DNA of 9,370 bases from Gammaproteobacteria bacterium. GTDB lineage: Bacteria; Pseudomonadota; Gammaproteobacteria; Steroidobacterales; Woeseiaceae. Below are positions 1 through 5,592 of the stretch, piece by piece; the first letter of the stretch is position 1, and the number at the start of each line of letters is the position of its first letter. The notes beneath the pieces were generated by a model. It did not search any database and had not been told where the DNA came from. It saw only the letters and a list, made by a program, of their open reading frames with translations. The DNA lies in the NCBI GenBank assembly GCA_003645495.1, contig QNFK01000042.1:1-9370 (forward strand), read 5' to 3'. A program made the position numbers and the translations under genes.

Positions 1-285
1 ACGACCCAGCGTTTTCGCATACACAGTTCCAACTGCGCTGATGCATAAAAGACCGTAGACAACCCACGGCATGCCCGCACCGACAAAATTCTTGCCCGTA
101 TCTGAAATAAGGCCCATCAGAATGGTCCAGTTTCCATCGACGCGAACGGGTGTCAGAAACGTCAGGATGCCGAGAAGGGATGGCAACGCAAACCGGCGGA
201 TCGCCGCGCCGTCAGGCCGCGCTGCATCAGCACGCTCTGTCTCTATATGGGTATCTCCCCCGAGATCATGCGGTGTATCGCTCAT
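1..285 (-). CDS. YjiH-like nucleoside-recognition (Gate) domain membrane protein, N-terminal part
   Basis: This gene is partial: its first 95 codons are present and it runs off the left edge. The start is the ATG at 285-283, with a GAGAG-type Shine-Dalgarno about 12 bases upstream. A hydrophilic, acidic N-terminus (residues 1-30) is followed by a stretch beginning LPSLLGILTFLTPV (34-47), then VDGNWTILMGLISD (49-62) and a second hydrophobic segment, VVYGLLCISAVGTVYA (75-90). This order, an LPSLxG hydrophobic stretch followed by a DGxWTI element, is what I recall for the YjiH family of inner-membrane proteins. Those carry a nucleoside-recognition 'Gate' domain and have no settled substrate. The gene diverges from the exported peptidase at 380 with a 94-base shared upstream region. 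The family call rests only on the N-terminus; the Gate domain itself is outside the window. Confidence 0.65.
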   Translation of the reverse strand, partial: MSDTPHDLGGDTHIETERADAARPDGAAIRRFALPSLLGILTFLTPVRVDGNWTILMGLISDTGKNFVGAGMPWVVYGLLCISAVGTVYAKTLGR

Positions 286-322
286 GCGGCTTTTCACTCT
301 CTAAGGTACACTGCCAGCCCAA

Positions 323-350
323 GTTAACAGCTCAGTGGCGACTTGTTAAC
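323..350. promoter_or_regulatory. Inverted repeat GTTAACA-N14-TGTTAAC, candidate operator
   Basis: GTTAACA (323-329) and its exact reverse complement TGTTAAC (344-350) are separated by 14 bases, so the half-site centres are 21 bp apart, about two helical turns. The element lies in the 94-base gap between the divergent yjiH-like gene and the peptidase gene, where a dimeric regulator could control both. No strong -35/-10 pair is visible on either strand here. The regulator is unknown, and GTTAAC also occurs by chance inside coding sequence elsewhere in the window, so this is a candidate only. Confidence 0.35.
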
Positions 351-379
351 ACGGCATAACAATCCCCGGGAACCAGCAA

Positions 380-2611
380 ATGAAGCTAAGTAGAATTTTC
401 ATATGCATCGCTGCAACTATGCTTGTTATCGGTGATGCAAGCTTTGCGCAGGATGAGCGATTGTCAATCGAGTGGATTTTCAGTGAAGAAGGCAAGCAGG
501 CCGATTCGGTACCACTCCACGCCTGGCTGGATTCCGGGCAAGCAATACTTTACGACAAGCGTCCGCCAAAAAATGAAAGAACGCTGGAAATATTCAACCC
601 GGCGAATGGTCGGCGAAAAGCTATTGCAGATGCAGAGAAAGTGATCGCCGAATTTACCGAGCTGTTGCAACCGGACGATCCGATAGAAGAGCTTGGCTGG
701 CCCAACGCTTTTGACCCAACGGGGCGCTGGGCTGTCTATGAAAAATCCGACAACATCTTCGTTCTTGACCTGCGCTCATCGAAACTCATCACGGTCACGA
801 TGACCGATGCCAAAGAAAAATCGGCAAGGTTTTCGCCTGATGGCAAGTGGCTGGCATTCATTCGTGATAACGATCTGTATGTCTGGAGCATCAAAGACCA
901 GGAAGAGCAGCGGCTGACCAGCGGAGGCTCGGAAACACTCCTGAACGGCACGTTGTCATGGGTCTACTGGGAGGAGTTGTTTGGCCGCGTCGACCAGGGA
1001 TATTTCTGGGCGCCTGATTCCAGGTCGATCGCCTACCTGCAATCGGACGAATCCGGCGTCGGTGAAATGCATTACGTCGATTTCGAACCTTACCTGCCCC
1101 GGCTTATTCGCCAACGACACCCGAAACCGGGTACGGCAAACCCGCGTGTCCGTGCAGGCGTGGTGCAACTGGATGATGCCGAAACGACCTGGGTCGATCT
1201 TGGCTCGTATCCTTATGAATACGTAGCCCGCGTCAAATGGTTGCCAGACAGCAAGCAACTCGCGGTGCAAACGTTGAATCGGCCACAAACCGAGCTCGAT
1301 ATATTCTTCGCTGATGCCGAAACAGGTCGTACCTCTCACGTAATGCGCGAAACCAACGAAGGTTGGGTAAACGTGCATGACGATCTGTGGTTCCTGGATG
1401 ACGGCGAGCATTTCGTATGGCTGTCCGAACGTGACGGACACGCTCATCTGTACATGTTTGACATGAATGGTGAACTGGCACACCAGATTACCAGCGGTGA
1501 GTGGGCACTTCGTCCATCGGGTGGTATCGCTGGCCTCGACAGATCAGTTGCCTACATTGACGAACGGGACCGCTGGATATATTTCACCAGCCTGGCGAGC
1601 GCAACCACGGAAAGGCACCTGTACCGGGTTCATTTTGACGGTAGCGGGATGGAGAAAATCACCCACTCAGCCGGGGCACACGCGATTTACTTTCAACCGG
1701 ATGGTAACTATTACTTCGACAGATCATCAGCGCTCGACCGCCCTCCCTCTTTCGTGCTGCACCAGCCTTCGGGAGAGTCTGTCACGACTGTCACCGCTTC
1801 TACACAATCGATTCCACAACGATTCGATTTGCAGCCATGGGAACTGCTGATCGTCAAAGCACGTGACGGATTCGAAATGCCTGCAATGATGCTTAAACCC
1901 CGCTTCTTCGACGCAGAAAAGACATATCCGGCCGTCGTCTATGTGTATGGCGGCCCCTCAGCACCCACGGTCGTGAATGCCTGGACCGGCAGAGGACGCG
2001 GCTATTTTCACCAGATGCTCGCCGATAACGGTGTCGTGGTTTTCTATGTAGACAACCGCAGCGCTGCAGGCAAGAGCAAGACCGATGCGAACTCTATCGT
2101 GCGACAACTATATGGTCCGGTGGAACTCAATGACTTGCTGGATGGTGTGGAGTGGCTCAAAGCGCAGCCGTACATTGACGATACTCAAGTGGGCGTCTGG
2201 GGCTGGAGTGGCGGTGGCTCGATGACGCTGCAATCCATGACTGGCAGTAAGGAATTTGCGGCGGGTGTCGCGGTCGCACCGGTAGCTGACTGGCGTTATT
2301 ACGATACGATTTATACGGAACGTTATATGAAACGGCCACAGGATAACGAAGCCGGTTATGAATCGAGCTCCAATGCCGGGCGGGCAGGCGACCTTCACGG
2401 CAGGTTGATGATCGTACACGGTACTTATGACGACAACGTGCACCCGCAAAACACCTGGAGTTTCACTGACGGACTGATCGAGGCAGGCATCACTTACGAC
2501 ATGATGATTTATCCGATGCGCAAACACGGCATCAGCGACGATGCCGCTCAGGCGCATGTCTATAAATCGATGCTTGAATTCTGGCAACGAAATCTCGCGC
2601 TGGGCGACTGA
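380..2611 (+). CDS. Exported dipeptidyl peptidase IV-like serine peptidase (family S9B)
   Basis: A 743-residue enzyme predicted to remove dipeptides, usually Xaa-Pro, from peptide N-termini in the periplasm. A signal peptide (about 1-23, SFA before Q24) leads into the N-terminal propeller domain (about 30-480) and a C-terminal alpha/beta hydrolase domain (about 490-743). By comparison with human DPP-IV, the catalytic triad is S610 in GWSGGG, D684 in HGTYDDNVH and H716 in MRKHGI. Y523 in VYGGP fits the oxyanion Tyr. The E198-E199 pair in WVYWEEL matches the Glu pair that holds the substrate amino terminus, and Y641/Y645 in YYDTIYTERYM match the S1-pocket tyrosines. All key residues are present, so it should be active. 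The nucleophile motif has Gly where human DPP-IV has Tyr (GWSYGG). The start ATG follows GGGA by about 9 bases and gives a clean signal peptide. It appears monocistronic, with a 176-base gap downstream. Confidence 0.93.
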   Translation: MKLSRIFICIAATMLVIGDASFAQDERLSIEWIFSEEGKQADSVPLHAWLDSGQAILYDKRPPKNERTLEIFNPANGRRKAIADAEKVIAEFTELLQPDDPIEELGWPNAFDPTGRWAVYEKSDNIFVLDLRSSKLITVTMTDAKEKSARFSPDGKWLAFIRDNDLYVWSIKDQEEQRLTSGGSETLLNGTLSWVYWEELFGRVDQGYFWAPDSRSIAYLQSDESGVGEMHYVDFEPYLPRLIRQRHPKPGTANPRVRAGVVQLDDAETTWVDLGSYPYEYVARVKWLPDSKQLAVQTLNRPQTELDIFFADAETGRTSHVMRETNEGWVNVHDDLWFLDDGEHFVWLSERDGHAHLYMFDMNGELAHQITSGEWALRPSGGIAGLDRSVAYIDERDRWIYFTSLASATTERHLYRVHFDGSGMEKITHSAGAHAIYFQPDGNYYFDRSSALDRPPSFVLHQPSGESVTTVTASTQSIPQRFDLQPWELLIVKARDGFEMPAMMLKPRFFDAEKTYPAVVYVYGGPSAPTVVNAWTGRGRGYFHQMLADNGVVVFYVDNRSAAGKSKTDANSIVRQLYGPVELNDLLDGVEWLKAQPYIDDTQVGVWGWSGGGSMTLQSMTGSKEFAAGVAVAPVADWRYYDTIYTERYMKRPQDNEAGYESSSNAGRAGDLHGRLMIVHGTYDDNVHPQNTWSFTDGLIEAGITYDMMIYPMRKHGISDDAAQAHVYKSMLEFWQRNLALGD

Positions 2612-2787
2612 TGTCCTTCGAATATTACAAATAAAATACGTATTATCTATTGTACAACTAGTTGTTTTTGATAAATTTAATTAAAGGCATCGGTCAAATG
2701 GAACCGACAAGACACAGTCGCTTCTAATGGGTACGCGCGATGCAACTGCAGCCGGATTCGTCTACACAGATTGTTGGAGTAATTTAG
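2612..2787 (+). promoter_or_regulatory. AT-rich leader with overlapping palindromes before the TonB-C-like gene
   Basis: The 176-base gap between two plus-strand genes holds an AT-rich core (about 2625-2685). Two palindromes overlap in it: TTGTACAA (2650-2657) and the perfect 12-mer ACAACTAGTTGT (2654-2665). A weak promoter can be proposed with -35 TTGTAC (2650-2655) and -10 TAAATT (2672-2677) at 16-base spacing; a regulator bound to the palindromes would then cover the -35. The Shine-Dalgarno of the next gene is GGAG (2776-2779), 8 bases before its ATG. The palindromes are directly visible; the promoter and operator roles are inferred. Confidence 0.35.
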
Positions 2788-3495
2788 ATGTTGGTCAGAC
2801 ACATTAGTCTTCTCTTTTTCAGGTACATACCGATCGTACTGTTACTGGCCGTCGGCACTGCAGCCGCCCAGGACAGGCAACCGGCAAACTTCGACGTCGA
2901 AAACAGTGAGAAGGCGCTCGGTAACCGCATCGTATTTCCGGAAATCAAGGGGGACGGATCGGCCATGATCGACTGTTTCGCGATCGTGGAAACAGGCGGC
3001 AAAATGAAAGATTACGGCTGTTATGCTCAGGACCAGATGGATGCGCCGTTTGCTGAAGCCGTCAACTATGCTGCAAAAAAAGCTCGTGTAAACCCCGCTG
3101 TAATCGACGGCAAGAAAAGAGAAATATATTTGCAGTTTCGCGCCGAGTTCATCGCCGAAGGCGACGAACGAACGATCGACCTGTACCTGAACCCAGGTTT
3201 TGCCGAAAACGTCGAAGCCTACGGCTACGACCATATTGCCGGTCAGCGCGTGGTAGGCAAGGAAGCGTGGATGGGCGTTTGCCCACAGGCAACCAGATAT
3301 TCGTTATGGGTCCGGGCTTATCTTGGCGAGGATGGCAGAACAGACAACGTAAACCTGATTCACTCGGGTGGCATTGTGCCAACGGACGCCTGCCAGAATG
3401 CAATAAAGGAAACCATCCTGTCGAGTTTGTATACGCCCGCATTAGCTGATGGGGTGCCGGTTCCATCAACTTATGTGGAAATGTTCGGTAATTAG
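2788..3495 (+). CDS. Exported protein with two TonB-C-terminal-like repeats
   Basis: 235 residues, with an N-terminal signal sequence (hydrophobic 13-25, likely cleaved after A27 in TAAAQ). Two halves share the layout of the TonB C-terminal domain. In the first (about 47-121) a strand with a GGKMKD turn is followed by a helix (AEAVNYAAKKAR), then NPAVIDGKKREIYLQFRAEF. In the second (about 157-233) a strand with EDGRTDNV is followed by a helix (CQNAIKETI), then YTPALADGVPVPSTYVEMF. The pattern 'DGrv, helix, P-A-x-x-DG-x-P, strand ending in F' is characteristic of the family. There is no retained transmembrane anchor and no proline-rich linker, so it is unlikely to be a working TonB energy transducer and is better seen as a free periplasmic protein. 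Four cysteines (C63, C78, C165, C202), two per half, could form disulfides. It has a strong ribosome binding site and no obvious operon partner. Its specific function is unknown. Confidence 0.7.
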   Translation: MLVRHISLLFFRYIPIVLLLAVGTAAAQDRQPANFDVENSEKALGNRIVFPEIKGDGSAMIDCFAIVETGGKMKDYGCYAQDQMDAPFAEAVNYAAKKARVNPAVIDGKKREIYLQFRAEFIAEGDERTIDLYLNPGFAENVEAYGYDHIAGQRVVGKEAWMGVCPQATRYSLWVRAYLGEDGRTDNVNLIHSGGIVPTDACQNAIKETILSSLYTPALADGVPVPSTYVEMFGN

Positions 3496-3519
3496 CGCCT
3501 GTTTTCACGAGCCATTGAA

Positions 3520-3535
3520 TGTGACAACCCTCACA
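3520..3535 (+). promoter_or_regulatory. CRP/Vfr-type operator, perfect TGTGA-N6-TCACA
   Basis: TGTGA (3520-3524), six bases CAACCC, then TCACA (3531-3535) is an exact match to both half-sites of the CRP-family consensus, with an AA immediately before the left half-site as in strong sites. Its centre is at 3527.5. A -10-like TACAGT at 3557-3562 predicts a start at about 3569, which puts the operator centre at -41.5, the class II activation position. The next gene begins at 3592 behind GAGGA. The site is directly visible; regulation by cAMP-CRP is inferred. Confidence 0.65.
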
Positions 3536-3556
3536 GTGCCAGCAGGCTGTATTCGC

Positions 3557-3562
3557 TACAGT
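3557..3562 (+). promoter_or_regulatory. -10 element TACAGT of a class II CRP-dependent promoter
   Basis: TACAGT matches four of six bases of TATAAT. There is no good -35 hexamer 17 bases upstream, as expected where CRP overlaps and replaces -35 recognition. The predicted start near 3569 leaves a leader of about 23 bases containing the Shine-Dalgarno GAGGA (3580-3584), 7 bases before the ATG. On its own this hexamer would be unremarkable; its support is the exact spacing from the CRP site. Confidence 0.45.
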
Positions 3563-3591
3563 GACTGGACGTCAGTTCCGAGGACAGTCAC

Positions 3592-3975
3592 ATGCGAAAC
3601 CTGCGTCTATTTCTGGTAATACTAAGCTCCCTGCTCGTCTGGCAAACGCCCAGCGCGGCTGGTGAACTTCGTGTCGATGTACACTTCAGCTCACACGAGA
3701 CGGCTGTCATCCGTGAGTATTTCCAGCAAAGTCATAGCAAAAAATCGCATGGCAAAAAGGGCGCGAAGGGCTTGCCTCCAGGCATTGAAAAGAACCTCCA
3801 GCGAGGAAAAGCGCTGCCGCCAGGCATTGCGAAACAGGCACTCCCGGTTGATTTGGCAGGGCGCCTGCCGCCGCCAGCCAGCGGTTACGAGCGCATAGTG
3901 GTTTCCGGCAAAATCCTCCTGATCGAGATTGCTACCCAGGTCATACACGACATCCTGACTGACGCCATTTTGTAA
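3592..3975 (+). CDS. Small exported CigR/RcnB-like protein with LPPGI repeats
   Basis: 127 residues. A signal peptide (about 1-23, ending PSAA before GE) precedes a short acidic segment and a Lys/His-rich basic stretch (about 49-60, SKKSHGKKGAKG). Next come two copies of LPPGI-x-K (61-67 and 75-81) linked by NLQRGKA, then an ALP and LPPP segment, and a C-terminal tail from GYERIVVSGKILLIEIAT (98-115) to the end. The paired 'LPPGIxK...G..LPPGIxK' core followed by 'YERVVV...LIDIAT..V..IL' resembles the small periplasmic proteins annotated as CigR-family or RcnB-like. The assignment is from motif memory. Members of those groups act in metal homeostasis or as antivirulence factors, but no role can be assigned here. 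The gene stands alone behind its own probable CRP-dependent promoter, with a good Shine-Dalgarno (GAGGA, 7-base spacing). Confidence 0.7.
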   Translation: MRNLRLFLVILSSLLVWQTPSAAGELRVDVHFSSHETAVIREYFQQSHSKKSHGKKGAKGLPPGIEKNLQRGKALPPGIAKQALPVDLAGRLPPPASGYERIVVSGKILLIEIATQVIHDILTDAIL

Positions 3976-4061
3976 GTCCCTCCAGGCCGGTTCTGCCTTA
4001 AACATTTCGGGCGGATGAATTGTGCCGGCTCACTTGTGGCGCCTTCCTGTAGGATGCCGCA

Positions 4062-4697
4062 ATGAATGACGCCTATCCGTTAAGACCATTCCGCATCAAT
4101 GATCCAGGCCTGTTGCAAAAGGTAATACGGCAGTGGCCTTTGGCCACGCTCATCTCCGGCAATATCGGTAGCGCATGTATTTCGCTCATTCCACTGTTGG
4201 TGAAGAATGACCCCTCCGGCGACATGCATTTATGCGGCCACCTGGATATCAATAACGAGCACGCTAACGCCATCCAGGCCGGAGCGCCCATTTCCTTTCA
4301 GTTCACAGGACCGGATGTCTACGCGTCACCGGACCTCTATACCAGCCGGCAATTACCAGGCTGGCTTTACGTTTCCGTCAAAGGCGACGGAATAATCGAA
4401 TCGATTATGCACACAGCTCAACTGAGAAATTTACTGCATGAATCAACCACAGCTTTTGGCGGTACACAGCAGGATTTCCATCTGGATCCCGGCGACGAAC
4501 GAATTGATCGATTCATCGGTGGCATCAAGGGCTTCACCATCAAGGTGATCCGTATCAGCGGAATTGCCAAACTGGCACAGGACAAAGGTACTGAAGATGC
4601 CAGGATTGCCACCAGGTTTCTGCTTGGCACGACGGATGGTTCTGCGAAAGAACTGCTTGATTTGTTGTTGAGTGAAACGCTGCAAGACAATGCCTGA
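4062..4697 (+). CDS. PaiB family FMN-binding negative transcriptional regulator-like protein
   Basis: 211 residues, cytosolic, with no signal peptide. It follows the PaiB / FMN_bind_2 family from end to end: FRINDPGLLQKVIRQWPLATLIS (10-32), then SLIPLLV (41-47) where the family has HLPLLL, and CGHLDINNEHA (58-68). FTGPDVYASPDLYTS (81-95) is the signature 'F.GP..YISP..Y', PGWLYVSVKGDG (99-110) stands for 'P.WNY..V...G', and the C-terminal block 151-175 begins FIGGIKGF and ends KLAQDK. These proteins adopt a flavin-reductase-like split barrel and bind FMN. The regulator name comes from Bacillus PaiB, which represses proteases and sporulation genes; whether this homologue binds DNA is uncertain. 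No PaiA-type acetyltransferase gene is adjacent. The WNY element reads WLY here. The start ATG lies 7 bases after TAGGA (4050-4054). Confidence 0.85.
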   Translation: MNDAYPLRPFRINDPGLLQKVIRQWPLATLISGNIGSACISLIPLLVKNDPSGDMHLCGHLDINNEHANAIQAGAPISFQFTGPDVYASPDLYTSRQLPGWLYVSVKGDGIIESIMHTAQLRNLLHESTTAFGGTQQDFHLDPGDERIDRFIGGIKGFTIKVIRISGIAKLAQDKGTEDARIATRFLLGTTDGSAKELLDLLLSETLQDNA

Positions 4698-4719
4698 ACT
4701 AAGCGGCCGAATAGCACCA

Positions 4720-4872
4720 ACGTCATTGCGAGCCCGAAGAAACAGACGTCATTGCGAGGAGCGAAGCGACGCGGCAACCTCTATCAGGTTTTAGTAGTGC
4801 AGAACGAAGCCGCGCGACAGCGTCGGGAGATTGCCACGCCCTCCGGGCTCGCAATGACGTCTGTTTCTTCGG
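4720..4872. repeat. Dispersed MITE/REP-like palindromic repeat (GTCATTGCGAG family) with three arms
   Basis: A perfect 25-bp inverted repeat has its left arm at 4734-4758 and right arm at 4848-4872; the left arm starts CCGAAGAAACAG and ends GTCATTGCGAG. Inside it, GGCAACCTC (4773-4781) pairs with GAGATTGCC (4827-4835) apart from one position, extending the stem. A further left arm, ACGTCATTGCGAGCCCG (4720-4736), is a perfect 17-bp reverse complement of 4844-4860, so two left arms compete for one right arm. The wording GTCATTGCGAG...GCGAAGCGA...GGCAATCTC is one I recognise as a non-autonomous intergenic repeat present in many copies in assorted bacteria. No transposase is encoded. It probably acts as a transcript 3'-end or RNA-stability structure for both convergent genes. 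Confidence 0.75.
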
Positions 4873-4873
4873 T

Positions 4874-4920
4874 GGATTCGATGGCCGCATGTGCGCATGC
4901 GGCTGCCTCGTAGCGAATCC
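4874..4920. repeat. Nested hairpin next to the dispersed repeat
   Basis: An outer stem, GGATTCG (4874-4880) with CGAATCC (4914-4920), encloses an inner hairpin, GCCGCATG (4884-4891) with CATGCGGC (4896-4903), which has a 4-base TGCG loop. It starts one base after the dispersed repeat and ends six bases before the kinase stop codon. Position suggests a transcript-end structure for the minus-strand operon, but neither side has a T tract. Confidence 0.5.
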
Positions 4921-4925
4921 GGACC

Positions 4926-5564
4926 CTAATTGCAGTCCGGCTTTCCCAGCTCCGGCGGCAGCATCGCCTCTATGCGCTCCATCACGTCCAGTCGATGCAC
5001 CAGATCATGAATGTAGTCCAGGTTGTCTGTTTCGAGTATCAGGACCTCGCTCAGGTCGTATGACCTGATCCATGCCTCGTAGAGCCCTTCCAGCCGCTTG
5101 AGATAGGCTAACGGGACGTCCTGCTCCATCGCCCTGCCACGCAGTTTGATTCTTTTTCTTAGCGTACGCATGGAGCAACGCAAATAAATCATCAGGTCAG
5201 GTGGTTTTATCGCATCGAGAATCGACCTGTAGAAATTTGTATACGTCTCCCAGTCCCGGTCATCCATGTGCTTCATGTCATGTAACGCCGTCGCGAAAAT
5301 TTCGGCATCTTCAAATATCGTGCGGTCCAGGACAACCAGGCCGGGCATCCGGTCCAGTTCCTGGTGGATGCGAAATTTATTGCTGAGAAAATAAAGCTGC
5401 GAATGAAACGACCAGCGCTTCATATCATCGTAGAAGTCCGGCAGATAAGGGTTGTCTTCGCTCGGCTCGTAGTATGGCGAGATTCCATAAGTCCGACTGA
5501 GGAATTCGACCAGTGTGGATTTGCCAACACCTATATTTCCGGCAATCGCGATTGATTTGCGCAC
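4926..5564 (-). CDS. Deoxynucleoside kinase (dGK/dCK/dNK family)
   Basis: Cytosolic salvage enzyme predicted to phosphorylate deoxynucleosides to dNMPs with ATP or another NTP. With GTG 5564 as start it is 212 residues, typical for bacterial members. Seen in order: the P-loop GNIGVGKST (9-17), the catalytic-base region EPSEDNPY (33-40), the W-S-F-x-S-Q-L-Y-F helix (51-59) of the substrate pocket, LDRTIFEDAEIF (79-90) carrying the family's (D/E)R(S/T) motif, the LID-type Arg stretch RKRIKLRGR (126-134), and the C-terminal helix with LEGLYEAWI. An upstream in-frame GTG at 5588 would add 8 residues. I prefer 5564 because GGAGG (5573-5577) lies 8 bases before it and the product then begins MRKSIAIAGNIG, as usual in the family. 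It starts 28 bases after the amidohydrolase stop, so the two are probably co-transcribed. Purine or pyrimidine preference cannot be read from the sequence. Confidence 0.9.
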   Translation of the reverse strand: MRKSIAIAGNIGVGKSTLVEFLSRTYGISPYYEPSEDNPYLPDFYDDMKRWSFHSQLYFLSNKFRIHQELDRMPGLVVLDRTIFEDAEIFATALHDMKHMDDRDWETYTNFYRSILDAIKPPDLMIYLRCSMRTLRKRIKLRGRAMEQDVPLAYLKRLEGLYEAWIRSYDLSEVLILETDNLDYIHDLVHRLDVMERIEAMLPPELGKPDCN

Positions 5565-5592
5565 GCTACTGCCCTCCGCTTCAACCACCGGG

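Larger units (their letters stand above)
4698..4925. other. Non-coding junction between convergent genes, filled with palindromic repeats
   Basis: The 228 bases between the stop of the PaiB-like gene and the stop of the deoxynucleoside kinase gene contain no supportable gene. They are almost wholly occupied by a dispersed palindromic repeat (4720-4872) and a second nested hairpin (4874-4920). No classic GC stem followed by a T run is visible on either strand, so if transcription ends here it is probably at these large stems or by Rho. Confidence 0.6.

Noticed and set aside
71..359. Plus-strand open frames of 77 and 69 residues at the left edge
   Set aside because: They lie antisense to the YjiH-like gene, whose minus-strand reading has recognisable membrane segments; the plus-strand products look like random low-complexity translation.
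956..1483. Antisense open frame of 175 residues inside the peptidase gene
   Set aside because: The sense strand encodes a fully conserved S9B enzyme; the antisense product has no motifs and arises from codon bias.
2108..2587. Antisense open frame of 159 residues across the peptidase catalytic domain
   Set aside because: It lies opposite the Ser-Asp-His triad region and has no recognisable domain or ribosome binding site.
2727..2807. 26-codon open frame overlapping the start of the TonB-C-like gene, a possible leader peptide
   Set aside because: There is no Shine-Dalgarno before its ATG, no regulatory codon run, and it overlaps the downstream start in another frame.
3520..3535. Terminator hairpin for the TonB-C-like gene
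   Set aside because: TGTGA/TCACA can form a 5-bp stem, but there is no T tract after it and the sequence is an exact CRP operator at promoter distance.
4418..4777. Minus-strand open frame running from the dispersed repeat into the PaiB-like gene
   Set aside because: Its N-terminus is translated repeat sequence and the rest is antisense to a well-supported gene.
4720..4920. CRISPR array or insertion sequence
   Set aside because: There are only two direct copies of the short motif, no regular spacers and no transposase; the inverted structure fits a small dispersed palindromic repeat.
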